Positions 39,946-47,595 of a stretch of 64,000 nucleotides of DNA are shown one piece after another. This DNA comes from Marinomonas aquiplantarum (GTDB lineage: Bacteria > Pseudomonadota > Gammaproteobacteria > Pseudomonadales > Marinomonadaceae). The first letter of the stretch is position 1. Each line of letters starts with the position of its first letter. The translations under genes and the position numbers were made by a program. The notes beneath the pieces are model-generated. The model was not told the origin of the DNA. It was given only the letters and a program-made list of their open reading frames with translations, and ran no database searches. The stretch covers positions 186,001 to 250,000 of the forward strand of contig NZ_QNRF01000004.1 of assembly GCF_003314975.1 (NCBI RefSeq), read 5' to 3'.

Positions 39946-41747
39946 GCAGTACCTTGAGTTATTGGAGTCGCCCACAAGTAGAGCAGGCAATCCCGCCAGC
40001 GCCAGCGGGTTTTATGTGGCCTTATGAGTGTGAGCAGTGGCGCCGTAAACAGCTGGAAGGTTTAAGTCGTGAAGACGCTTCTGTTTTTCGTGAGCGTCTT
40101 CAGGAGTTGGACAAAACAAAGGGCTATATCAAAGCCAATGCTTGGCTTTCACGTTCGGTTGAACGCTTTACGTTACTGGAAAAACTGGCCGTTTTGCGCC
40201 CTGTGGTTTCTGGGGAATTTGAGCGACTGTTAAAGGAAGTCGGTAATGATATGGCCATGGATTGGTTGCGTGACGTGGTAAAGCGCTTGCACTACTGCGA
40301 TAAGTTGATTACGGAACTGGACGGCGAGGAACTTCATCGCTGGGCAGCTGAGAAAAGTAATTACTTTGAAGTGGAAATCTATGCCATTGGTACCCAAGGC
40401 ACCCCAAGTGCGGTGAAAGCCTTTATAGCATTGCAGCTTGAGCAAGTGGGTGCCACGTTTGACCACTGGGATGATAACGACAGAGTAGCGGGGCTCGCCG
40501 CGCGGATGATCACCAATGAATGGTGGGTTCGCCAAGCCAAGCGCCAATGGATAGTGGTGGAAAATGTGCTGAGAGAATGCGGCCAGGTACACCGCTATAA
40601 GTCGCCTTATGTGTCTTGGTGGGCGTTGGGTAAAGCGGAAAAACAAGCCGCAAATAACAAGGCATTTTTGGACGGCTGGGAAGCGGTGAATGATTTGGGG
40701 CAGTCGTTCACGCTGGCCGAATTATCGAAAAAGGGCGTATCTGACCCAGATAACCGCTTTGCGGAAATGGTCGTTAGAGCAAAGGGTATGGAAGAAATCG
40801 CCGACGAATTAGGCCACGATGGTTGGTTTATCACACTGACGTGTCCTTCCAAGTATCACCCTATCTCACGCGGTAAACGTAACCTGAAGTTTTGGCGCGC
40901 AGGCAGCCCCAGCGTAAGAACCGCACAAAAGTATTTGAACTTGGTTTGGCGTCGTTTCCGTTCTTGGTGTAATCGCCACGAGATTCCTTTTTATGGTCTG
41001 CGAACAGTGGAGCCACATCACGATGGCTGCCCACACTGGCATCTAATGTTATGGACCGACCCAAAACACTCGAATGACTTTTTACGCGCCTTTGCCAAGT
41101 ACGCCTTGCAGGAAGATGGCAACGAACAAGGGGCGAAAAAGCACCGCATAAAAGTGAGAAAAATCGACAAGGACAAAGGGTCTGCTGTTGGTTACATCGT
41201 CAAATACATTTCTAAAAACATTCACGGTAAACACGTCGATACAGACCATGAAACAGGGCGCAGTGGTAGTGACGCGGCCAAGCGCATTGTGTCGTGGGCG
41301 CGCTTGAATCGTATTCGTCAGTTTCAATTTCTAGGCGGTGCCAGTGTAACGGTGTGGCGAGAGTTGCGCCGCTTAGGGAAAGACAAAGCCCCCAAAACCT
41401 TTGCCGACATTTACCACGCGGCCAACCGGGCGGACTTTGGCGGGTTCGTCAAACTCATGGGCGGGGTGTTTGCTGGCAAAAACCAAACCCTGAAAACCCA
41501 CTACAGCGAGCCAGAAGAAAACCAATATGGGGAAATGGTGAAGTCGGTGAAAGGCGTGGCAAAGGGGATTGATGTGCTGATCACTCGAATTTACGAATGG
41601 ACAGTGCGTAAAAAAGGGTCTTTGGCTTTGGAGGACGGCGAAGCCGTCCCTTGGACTCGTGTCAATAAGTGTACGGGGCCGAATTTCGGCCGGAATTATG
41701 AGCCAACCAAATATGGTGGAGGTGGCCAATATGTCAGTCCGGGTTAA
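39942..41747 (+). CDS. A: Replication initiator gpA (HUH endonuclease, P2 type)
   Basis: 601 residues (P2 A is 761). The HUH metal motif is EPHHDGCPHWHLMLW at about residue 355-370. The two catalytic tyrosines are in VGYIVKYISKNI (Y-x3-Y, about residues 418 and 422). This is the superfamily I rolling-circle pattern, as in P2 and phiX174 A proteins. It nicks the phage origin and starts rolling-circle replication. In P2 the origin lies inside gene A, but the nick site cannot be placed here. Confidence 0.92.
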   Translation: MSSTLSYWSRPQVEQAIPPAPAGFMWPYECEQWRRKQLEGLSREDASVFRERLQELDKTKGYIKANAWLSRSVERFTLLEKLAVLRPVVSGEFERLLKEVGNDMAMDWLRDVVKRLHYCDKLITELDGEELHRWAAEKSNYFEVEIYAIGTQGTPSAVKAFIALQLEQVGATFDHWDDNDRVAGLAARMITNEWWVRQAKRQWIVVENVLRECGQVHRYKSPYVSWWALGKAEKQAANNKAFLDGWEAVNDLGQSFTLAELSKKGVSDPDNRFAEMVVRAKGMEEIADELGHDGWFITLTCPSKYHPISRGKRNLKFWRAGSPSVRTAQKYLNLVWRRFRSWCNRHEIPFYGLRTVEPHHDGCPHWHLMLWTDPKHSNDFLRAFAKYALQEDGNEQGAKKHRIKVRKIDKDKGSAVGYIVKYISKNIHGKHVDTDHETGRSGSDAAKRIVSWARLNRIRQFQFLGGASVTVWRELRRLGKDKAPKTFADIYHAANRADFGGFVKLMGGVFAGKNQTLKTHYSEPEENQYGEMVKSVKGVAKGIDVLITRIYEWTVRKKGSLALEDGEAVPWTRVNKCTGPNFGRNYEPTKYGGGGQYVSPG

Positions 41748-41985
41748 ATGCCCTAGGTGTAAAGGCAAAGCGATCATTACCAACAGCAATGATCTCGCAA
41801 AAGACATAAAAGACGTGTTTTACAAGGAGCTTTACGTGCAATGCATAGGTGAGGGCGGCTGTGGTGCGCGTGCCGTTTTTGGCATGGAATTTAAGCACTA
41901 CATCAACCCACCACAAACCGACGTTGTCAGCATGGCGCGGAAGATTTTAGAGCAGCAAGAACAACTGGACATAAAAGGGGTGTGA
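41731..41985 (+). CDS. ogr: Late gene activator, Ogr/Delta zinc-finger family
   Basis: 84 residues from the ATG inside the gpA 3' end, preceded by GGAGGTGG. The Ogr-type zinc motif C-x2-C-x22-27-C-x4/5-C is seen in VKCPRCKGKAI and LYVQCIGEGGCGARAVF. Ogr/Delta proteins recruit RNA polymerase at P2 and P4 late promoters. In P2 ogr sits near gene D, at the other end of the late region. Here it follows gene A. Confidence 0.85.
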   Translation: MSVRVKCPRCKGKAIITNSNDLAKDIKDVFYKELYVQCIGEGGCGARAVFGMEFKHYINPPQTDVVSMARKILEQQEQLDIKGV

Positions 41986-42374
41986 GCGTGGCCAAAACCG
42001 ACCAAGCCAAAGCCGATAAGAAGCGCCAGCAAGACAAAGAGCGCCAGCGTGCCAAGCGCCAACGGGACGCGGAAAAAAATTCGTCACTCGGTATTCGTGA
42101 ATATCGAGTGACATTATCCCAAACCGAGGCGGACGCACTGACCGACCTGTGCGCTTATCGGGGCGGTGTTGAGCCATACGGCGCGGCGGAATTCATCGCC
42201 ACTTTGATACGCCGCGACAAGCAACGAATGGAAGACGAAAAAGCGCACCTTGGAACATGCGACTTTTGCGGCGAGCCATTACCAACGGGCTGCAAAAACG
42301 GCCTAGGCATACCGAGACTGAAAGGCGTGGAAAAATGTTTTTACACGCGAGACGAAAAGAAACTAAGGCTATAA
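41982..42374 (+). CDS. Phage protein with charged N-terminus and Cys motif
   Basis: 130 residues with a GTG start overlapping the ogr stop by four bases (a GTG six bases on is equally possible). Residues 8-33 are a highly charged helix (KADKKRQQDKERQRAKRQRD). The middle (REYRVTLSQTEADALTDLCA) looks like a ribbon-helix-helix or replication regulator. The end has CDFCGEPLPTGC, a probable zinc site. Unknown role. Confidence 0.6.
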   Translation: MSVAKTDQAKADKKRQQDKERQRAKRQRDAEKNSSLGIREYRVTLSQTEADALTDLCAYRGGVEPYGAAEFIATLIRRDKQRMEDEKAHLGTCDFCGEPLPTGCKNGLGIPRLKGVEKCFYTRDEKKLRL

Positions 42375-42381
42375 ACCAACC

Positions 42382-42395
42382 GCGTGACACGTCAC
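42382..42395 (+). repeat. GCGTGACACGTCAC repeat, copy 1
   Basis: The 14 bases are followed by an AT-rich stretch (GTTTTTAAAAATTAAC), 28 bases before the next ATG. Further copies are at 45401 and 48130. The arms GTGAC / GTCAC are inverted. Confidence 0.75.
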
Positions 42396-42422
42396 GTTTT
42401 TAAAAATTAACACTAGGGAGAA

Positions 42423-42665
42423 ATGGCAATGGTAAAAATGGGTGATCACACCGTAAAGGATATTAAGCACGAAATAGAGCAAGCCGCCGAGTTTATCGGC
42501 ATGGTGAACTTTCACATCGAAGATGAAACCGCGAGTCATTTTGTTGATATGGCAATGGAAAAAGCAGAAAAAGCTTTGTCATTGTTAAACACTCAAAAAT
42601 CAGACAACGACACACCAGAGCCACGGTGTAGTGATTCCGCAAGTGGCAAGCACATGTCTTGGTAG
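42423..42665 (+). CDS. Small acidic phage protein
   Basis: 80 residues, ATG after AGGGAGAA. It begins MAMVKMGDHTVKDIKHEIEQ, is helical and has a Ser/Asp-rich tail. No family is recognised. It may be a separate transcription unit, because an AT-rich possible promoter lies in front of it. Confidence 0.55.
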   Translation: MAMVKMGDHTVKDIKHEIEQAAEFIGMVNFHIEDETASHFVDMAMEKAEKALSLLNTQKSDNDTPEPRCSDSASGKHMSW

Positions 42666-42677
42666 GGAGAAACTACA

Positions 42678-42971
42678 ATGACCGACAACCTAGAAATCAC
42701 CATCGAACAGGCTCAAAAAATCACCCTTGGCCAAGTGGACAACGGCACCCTTGCCACCGCGGTGACCTGTGCCGATAGCCTTGCCATTGTTCGCCACGGG
42801 CGCGTTGAATCGTACCTGGTACCGAAACATACCATTGATGAACTGTTAAACCGACTCGCCATCATAGAGTGTGAAAACAAACACCTATTGGGTGAGAAAG
42901 TGTCACAGTCCATCAAGGTACCAACCCTGAGTTATGCCACCTTGGGCAACGCCTTGTCTAAATCGTCTTGA
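42678..42971 (+). CDS. Phd-like small protein
   Basis: 97 residues. The middle, SLAIVRHGRVESYLVPKHTI followed by DELLNRLAIIE, resembles Phd/YefM antitoxins (vvITRHGRPvavLv pattern). The usual N-terminal beta-hairpin start is less typical. No clear toxin gene follows. Its 3' end overlaps a 49-residue gene on the other strand by 40 bases. Confidence 0.5.
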   Translation: MTDNLEITIEQAQKITLGQVDNGTLATAVTCADSLAIVRHGRVESYLVPKHTIDELLNRLAIIECENKHLLGEKVSQSIKVPTLSYATLGNALSKSS

Positions 42972-43081
42972 AGTTGTTCTAGGTGCTCGGCGATTACATG
43001 CTGAGCTTCTTCGGGGAGGGCTGCAATGTCCTCAAGTGTTACTTGTTTGAGGTCGTGCAAAAGCAAAATGAAATGTTCCAT
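42932..43081 (-). CDS. Small acidic protein on the opposite strand, 49 residues
   Basis: A short gene with a good ribosome site (AAGGAGA, seven bases before the ATG). It begins MEHFILLLHDLKQVTLEDIA and is acidic and helical throughout. It converges with and overlaps the Phd-like gene. Upstream lies the dyad TACCCA-TTCCT-TGGGTA (43104-43120), a possible operator. Unknown function; a small regulator or anti-protein is conceivable. Confidence 0.5.
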   Translation of the reverse strand: MEHFILLLHDLKQVTLEDIAALPEEAQHVIAEHLEQLQDDLDKALPKVA

Positions 43082-43170
43082 GATCGTCTCCTTGATCGGT
43101 TAATACCCATTCCTTGGGTACCTAAAAGATTAGATCGATCTGATCAAAAAGTAAACAGGAGAATCAAAGC

Positions 43171-43406
43171 TTGAATATCAAGAAAACTAAGACTACCATT
43201 CAAGGGCGCTGGCAAAATCCAGCGTCGGGATTGGCATTCTGAATTCACAGCGGACACATACCGCGTACGCGGTTTTTTTGTGTCTGGCGTATAGCTTCCT
43301 GTTATGGGTGAGCTGTGCGGGGCGCATTCGTGCGCGCCAGCCCTGTGACTGGTATGCCAACCCGTATAGCTTGCCCACCCTAATTGGCATTGGGGTGAGC
43401 AATTAA
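43171..43406 (+). pseudogene. Two-frame remnant or frameshifted small prophage gene
   Basis: A TTG after ACAGGAG opens a 23-residue frame (ending TTIQGRWQNPASGLAF) that stops at 43242. The -1 frame is open from 43191 to 43406 with no ATG. It reads through HTAYAVFLCLAYSFLLWVSC to LPTLIGIGVSN, just before the KilA-N gene. The pair looks like one protein split by a -1 shift, or a leader plus a decayed frame. A terminator-type hairpin lies inside it. The opposite-strand frame here is a shadow. Confidence 0.4.
43258..43281 (+). terminator. Hairpin with T run upstream of the KilA-N gene
   Basis: ACCGCGTACGCGGT is a perfect palindrome (43260-43273) followed by seven Ts. It would end transcription from the early operon, so the KilA-N gene may be separately expressed. 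Confidence 0.75.
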
Positions 43407-43431
43407 ATAGCTTTCACAGGAGATAAACGCT

Positions 43432-44001
43432 ATGGAAAATCTCACAATCCTTTCTAGAAATGTTCGTGTTCATGATGAACTCTATTCTCTAAATGACCTT
43501 CATAAGGCATCTGGTAATGAAAAGCGACATGAACCAAATCGATTTATCCGAACTGAAAAAATTAAAGAATTAATACAAGAGATTGAGTGTTACCCAGAAA
43601 TGGGTATCAGTGTTAAAGCTGTTAGAGGTGGAGCGAATAAAGGCACTTGGGCTTGTAAAGAACTGGTCTACGCTTACGCTATGTGGATCAGTCCGAAATT
43701 CCACCTTCATGTCATTCGCGCCTTTGATCAGGTCACAAACCAACAGCCCAAAGCAACCAACCTAAACCTAGACAACGTCATCTCGGACTTGCCCATTGGC
43801 ACACGTTGCCTACTGTATGTGGACGAAACAGGCACACACATGATGCCCATACACAACAAATCCCTAGTCAACATAGAAACCGTTCGACACATCCAGCGAG
43901 ACGCCAAACTGCTCAAAAACGCAGTGGACGACTTCCGCCACCGGCTCATGGCCTTATCAGGTGAATACAGCCTAGAGAAATTGAAACAACCCTTGCTATA
44001 A
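43432..44001 (+). CDS. KilA-N domain protein
   Basis: 189 residues, ATG after AGGAGA. The KilA-N DNA-binding domain fills the first 100 residues: DELYSLNDLHKASGNEKRHE, GGANKGTWACKELVYAYAMW and ISPKFHLHVIRAFDQV. The rest (about 105-189) is separate, with LPIGTRCLLYVDETGTHMMP. KilA-N proteins of phages act as antirepressors or toxic regulators. A diverged copy of the C-terminal part lies at 47008-47208. Confidence 0.85.
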   Translation: MENLTILSRNVRVHDELYSLNDLHKASGNEKRHEPNRFIRTEKIKELIQEIECYPEMGISVKAVRGGANKGTWACKELVYAYAMWISPKFHLHVIRAFDQVTNQQPKATNLNLDNVISDLPIGTRCLLYVDETGTHMMPIHNKSLVNIETVRHIQRDAKLLKNAVDDFRHRLMALSGEYSLEKLKQPLL

Positions 44002-44004
44002 AAC

Positions 44005-44034
44005 GAAAAACGCCCCTGTGATGGGGCGTTTTGG
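44005..44034. terminator. Terminator between the KilA-N gene and the WYL/HHH gene
   Basis: The stem AAAACGCCCC / GGGGCGTTTT with a TGTGAT-type loop serves two convergent genes. A near copy (AACGCCTCAGTGATGGGGCGTTTT) is at 46218-46241 after the next cassette gene. Confidence 0.85.
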
Positions 44035-44035
44035 T

Positions 44036-45352
44036 TTATCTGTGCTTCTCTTGAAACTCTATTAATTGTTGTTTTTTCTTTGGGCCGATTCCACGACGTT
44101 TAATAAACTCATTGGGGTCAATTTCCAGACACTTTTCAATAGTGGTGTAACCTTCAGCGAATAATTCCCATGCAGCGGGTAAACCAAGCTGAGACAGTTT
44201 TGAAGCAAACCATTCTTGGCCATGGGTTAGGCTTGCATCTTCATCAAGTTCGCCAAAGTATTCTTCCATGAATATTGGGTGTTCAGAAAGATAGTTATCT
44301 ATGGCGGTAATCATTTGATCGTCTGATAATTTGGATTCGACAATTTCACGAAATCCGATCAGGTTTGCTAAAAATTCGTCTGGAAGGTCTGGCTCATCCC
44401 CAATAGTTAGCTCTAACCATGAATTATCTTGCTTAAACTTCTTAGGTAGTGACTTATATTCATCATTAGAAAAAACCTTGTAAGCTAATTTTAATTCTTC
44501 TAAAGGGGTTTGGGGGGAAGCATCGGGTACAAATTGCCATGCAAGGGTTTTGAACTCCGCTAAGTCCATTGCATCAGAAAGTAAGTCCGAAAGTTTATCT
44601 AGCTGTTTCTCTGTTAAGTCGTGGTTATCATAAAGATTGTCTTGGGCTTCCTCGCAAGAGAGTACAAAGTTACGAACATCCTCTTCAGTTTCGAGTTCCT
44701 TAACCATCTGGCGTGCTTCTGTTTTTGTGGTGGGAGTGGGAACCGAAGTAAAATTTGTCTTACTTGATAGGTTGTTTGTATCTGTGCTTCTAGTAGATTG
44801 ACTATCAATGGAAAGAGTGTTTCCACTGGTGCTAGTTGGTGCAAAGACAGTGGTTTGGACTTGAGTTTGTGGGGCTACACTTTTCTTTTTTAGCTTACTA
44901 TTATTGTCAATGCCAACATAAACAAACAGACAAAAAACGATGATAAAACCAATGTAACCAAAGAAATATCCAGCAATGAGGCCAAAGAATAGCGCCATAA
45001 AAAAGATAGATTTTTTACTCATGGGTTCCTTGGTCTTCTTGTATTCTTCTTTTGCTGAAGCGAGAAACCCTGTTTTTTTCTCGTTGGGCAATGTGTCGGC
45101 CTTTTGATGGTCGAATGGTTGCCATGCTGGAGCATCGCTGTTTTCTGCGAGTTCCATATTATCAAAGCGGAAGGTCTTTTCTTCGTCTGATGCAAAGCAC
45201 TTAGCGTAAACAGTATATTTATCTACTTTTAACGGCATGATAGTTCGACGGCTACCTGGTGAGCTTCCTCCATGATAGATGATTTCAAATACTTCACCGG
45301 TTTTTAGTTCAAGCGCTTCTTGCATCATCCGACGCATATCTGAGTGTTCCAT
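44036..45352 (-). CDS. Membrane protein with WYL-like N-terminus and C-terminal HHH
   Basis: 438 residues, ATG after AAGGAGG. The N-terminal domain (10-70: GEVFEIIYHGGSSPGSRRTI then PLKVDKYTVYAKCF) resembles WYL or related ligand-sensing beta domains. Two close membrane segments follow (about 113-148), then a Ser/Thr-rich linker. A mostly helical, acidic region leads to a C-terminal helix-hairpin-helix-like FIKRRGIGPKKKQQLIEF. Such sensor plus membrane combinations occur in anti-phage cargo, but no family is recognised and the role is open. Confidence 0.65.
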   Translation of the reverse strand: MEHSDMRRMMQEALELKTGEVFEIIYHGGSSPGSRRTIMPLKVDKYTVYAKCFASDEEKTFRFDNMELAENSDAPAWQPFDHQKADTLPNEKKTGFLASAKEEYKKTKEPMSKKSIFFMALFFGLIAGYFFGYIGFIIVFCLFVYVGIDNNSKLKKKSVAPQTQVQTTVFAPTSTSGNTLSIDSQSTRSTDTNNLSSKTNFTSVPTPTTKTEARQMVKELETEEDVRNFVLSCEEAQDNLYDNHDLTEKQLDKLSDLLSDAMDLAEFKTLAWQFVPDASPQTPLEELKLAYKVFSNDEYKSLPKKFKQDNSWLELTIGDEPDLPDEFLANLIGFREIVESKLSDDQMITAIDNYLSEHPIFMEEYFGELDEDASLTHGQEWFASKLSQLGLPAAWELFAEGYTTIEKCLEIDPNEFIKRRGIGPKKKQQLIEFQEKHR

Positions 45353-45400
45353 ATATCCTCCTTAATCTAGCAGTCAGTTGAATATAGGCTATTTTTAAGA

Positions 45401-45414
45401 GCGTGACACGTCAC
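45401..45414 (+). repeat. GCGTGACACGTCAC repeat, copy 2
   Basis: Identical over 14 bases to copy 1 and followed by an AT-rich stretch (AATTTTACAAAATCGAC). It lies between the divergent WYL/HHH gene (start 45352) and the coiled-coil gene (start 45569). Confidence 0.75.
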
Positions 45415-45568
45415 AATTTTACAAAATCGACATTTAGAGTTGAGAGAAGAGATCATCATAAAAGGTACTTTAAAATTAAAGCTTAAAGTATAAATATGAT
45501 GAAGTTTTGAAGGAAAATGCTAAAGTATCAGAGATACTCTTAACTATTATTAGACAGGTTTTTATTAA

Positions 45569-46090
45569 ATGTGGAATTACATAGATAAGCTTCTTGAAAA
45601 AATTATGACCATTGCATTTTCTGTTGTTGTTACAGTTTTTTTGTTGACAAATATTAATAATAAGCAATGGGGAGCTATATTAGTTCAAAAGGATAATATA
45701 TCTATTCATGATGAAAGTATTAAAAGCCTAGAAAGAGAGATAGCAGATATAAAATCAGTGATTAGTGAAGAATCAGGAGCTAAGAGCCTTGATGTTTCAG
45801 GGAGCATAAAAACTTTAGAAATGAGTTTTCTGGTACTTGAGGAAAAAAATAAAGAAGTTATGTCGATACTTAGAGATGACCCTGAAACATTAGCTACGAT
45901 AAGAGAAATAAATGTAAAATATGATCGTATCTTAAGCGATCTTGATAAAATTGATAATAAAGTTATACGTGCTGAAGATAAAATTTACTCTGGATTTTCA
46001 TCAGATAAGACACTTTTATGGACATTGGTTGTGGCTATTATAGCTATGTTTCTTCAACAGATTTTTTCTAAAAGAAAAGAAAGCAAATAA
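45569..46090 (+). CDS. Two-TM coiled-coil membrane protein
   Basis: 173 residues. One membrane helix is at the N-terminus (about 12-30) and one at the C-terminus (about 148-166). Between them is a long soluble coiled coil with two acidic helices. AT-rich like other cargo. Not recognised. The form, two anchors around a coiled coil, is seen in membrane-acting phage-exclusion proteins, but nothing specific shows it. Confidence 0.55.
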   Translation: MWNYIDKLLEKIMTIAFSVVVTVFLLTNINNKQWGAILVQKDNISIHDESIKSLEREIADIKSVISEESGAKSLDVSGSIKTLEMSFLVLEEKNKEVMSILRDDPETLATIREINVKYDRILSDLDKIDNKVIRAEDKIYSGFSSDKTLLWTLVVAIIAMFLQQIFSKRKESK

Positions 46091-46211
46091 AATATAATTT
46101 TTCTTGAAAAATATGTCATTCCGAGTTTACCGAAACATACTATTCGAAAGAAAGTCATAAAACACTGTGCTCGAAGTTTAAAAAAAGAACTGGGGTGCAT
46201 CATCATTTCTA

Positions 46212-46244
46212 AAGAAAAACGCCTCAGTGATGGGGCGTTTTGAT
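46212..46244. terminator. Terminator, near copy of the one at 44005
   Basis: AACGCC-TCAGTGATG-GGGCGTT followed by Ts, about 120 bases after the coiled-coil gene and 30 bases after the stop of the HEPN gene that faces it. Confidence 0.75.
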
Positions 46245-46274
46245 TGAGGTAAGCGGGTGCAACATTTAAAGCTT

Positions 46275-46934
46275 CTATTTAGTTTTATTTCTCATATTAC
46301 ATTGTTTGATTTTAGCTACAAATGCAACCCCACTTCGGTCATAAGGTAAAACCACTGAAATATCTGTGGCTAATCGTGGATCGCTCATCATATCAATAAA
46401 GCTTTGAATACCTTCAATAAAGTCATTTACTTGATCAAGCGTAAAGCTCACTTTAAGAGGTTCTTTATCTGAAACTGTTAATAAGTCTGAATGCGCAAGT
46501 ACCTTGTTGCGCCAATCTTTAATGCCAGAGTCAATGTAAAACTTTTTTAGCGTTTCAAACTTACCCTTTAATAATTCTGATTCAGTTTGTGCAATGAATT
46601 GGCAAAGTGACAAGTTTTTTTGTTTCCCCCAATTACTCGCTGCTGGGTCCATAAGCGTTGCAACTTTGATACAAATTCTCTCTAAATATGCCTTTTGAAT
46701 TAACGGGAAGACAAAACTATTAAATTCATTTAGTTCATTACAGCTTTCATCCTCTCCAAACAGTTGCATGTAAAGCGTTAAATCAATACAAACATTTGAA
46801 AAGACGCTCTTGAGAACCTGAAGGTCTTCTTGATTAACATCTAATAAGTTAAAGTCGAGAGCGTTCATTGGATCTAAATGTTCCATTGAAGGGTTTTCCT
46901 TAAAAAAATCTTCCCACGATGTCGTTCTAGCCAT
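46275..46934 (-). CDS. HEPN domain protein, AbiU2-like
   Basis: 219 residues, ATG after AAGGT. It is mostly helical with MDPAASNWGKQKNLSLCQFI, the MDP-x-GK-NLS pattern of AbiU2-type HEPN proteins. DWRNKVLAHSD (R142-N-x4-H148) is the HEPN catalytic Rx4-6H motif. Lactococcal AbiU2 is part of an abortive infection system. Many HEPN proteins are ribonucleases or have lost that activity. Here the Arg, Asn and His are intact. No obvious antitoxin partner adjoins it. Confidence 0.75.
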   Translation of the reverse strand: MARTTSWEDFFKENPSMEHLDPMNALDFNLLDVNQEDLQVLKSVFSNVCIDLTLYMQLFGEDESCNELNEFNSFVFPLIQKAYLERICIKVATLMDPAASNWGKQKNLSLCQFIAQTESELLKGKFETLKKFYIDSGIKDWRNKVLAHSDLLTVSDKEPLKVSFTLDQVNDFIEGIQSFIDMMSDPRLATDISVVLPYDRSGVAFVAKIKQCNMRNKTK

Positions 46935-47007
46935 GCAATTACCTTTTAAATATGCTTAATCAATATCTATACTATTAACTCTTTTTCCTTGGCTCATTTA
47001 CTAGGGC

Positions 47008-47208
47008 GCCTTTGATCAGATAACAAACCAACAGCCTACAACAACTAACCTAAACAACATCATCTCAGGCTTGCCCATTGGCACACGTTGCCTACTTTAT
47101 GTGGACGAAATGGGCATACACATGATACCCATACACAACAAATCCCTAGTCAACATAGAAACCGTTCGACACATCCAACGAGACGCAAAGCAATGCGAAT
47201 CCGTTTAA
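47008..47208 (+). pseudogene. 3'-end copy of the KilA-N gene
   Basis: Bases 47006-47186 closely match 43718-43904 in the intact KilA-N gene. The frame is kept (AFDQITNQQPTTTNLNNIIS, then LPIGTRCLLYVDEMGIHM), with two codons missing and several silent or conservative changes. It then ends differently (QRDAKQCESV). It lacks the DNA-binding half and has no start. It is the tail of a diverged relative, not a recent copy, and marks the edge of a cassette. Confidence 0.8.
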
Positions 47209-47275
47209 AAGCTCTTGGGTTGGTACCAAGAGAAGAGTTGGAAGCTTAAAAGTATTGGAAGTAAATTTTCACATA

Positions 47276-47304
47276 TTAAAGGGGCCAAAGTGGCCCCTTT
47301 TTAT
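47276..47304. terminator. Bidirectional terminator by the Cas2-like gene
   Basis: The stem AAAGGGGCCA / TGGCCCCTTT with a three-base loop and T run lies just after the Cas2-like stop and behind the KilA-N tail fragment. Confidence 0.85.
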
Positions 47305-47313
47305 TAGTAGTTT

Positions 47314-47595
47314 CTATTTGCTCCACTCGTCAATAATGAACTGCGATACATCAGGATGTGCTAAGCCTTCCCAAGCAGCACAGTTAGTCGTTGCGTTAAC
47401 AACGATTAAAGAATCGTTTCGATCCATAGCTGCCCATAGCGTGTTTTTAACTTGTAATTCTGAATATTGTGATTTCAAGTACCAAAGAGATTTTTGGACT
47501 TTTGCCCAGTCTCCTAGAGACTTTATAGCTTCATGAGTTTTTGTATAGTCTTGACCTGGTGAATTCAAGTCATAAGAAATAAACAGATTGTTCAT
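47314..47595 (-). CDS. Cas2-like ferredoxin-fold protein, solitary
   Basis: 93 residues from the ATG at 47595, preceded by GGAAAC. It starts MNNLFISYDLNSPGQDYTKT, with the Asp in YDL as in Cas2 and VapD, then WAKVQKSLWYLKSQYSELQV. It ends with DRNDSLIVVNATTNCAAWEG. There is no cas1 or CRISPR array in the window. Similar lone proteins are common in phages and plasmids and have no settled role. They may be nucleases or degenerate Cas2 relatives. Confidence 0.7.
   Translation of the reverse strand: MNNLFISYDLNSPGQDYTKTHEAIKSLGDWAKVQKSLWYLKSQYSELQVKNTLWAAMDRNDSLIVVNATTNCAAWEGLAHPDVSQFIIDEWSK

Noticed and set aside
42382-42395. GCGTGACACGTCAC as the Ogr late-promoter site
   Set aside because: It does not have the TGT-N12-ACA form known for P2 and lies too close to the next start codon for a -55 site; kept only as an unexplained repeat.
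42983-43174. 63-codon plus-strand frame
   Set aside because: It is antisense to the 49-residue gene, which has a better ribosome site and composition.
43193-43402. 69-codon minus-strand frame
   Set aside because: It is antisense to the two-frame remnant and crosses a strong terminator hairpin.
47314-47595. CRISPR-Cas locus suggested by the Cas2-like gene
   Set aside because: There is no repeat-spacer array and no other cas gene in the window.
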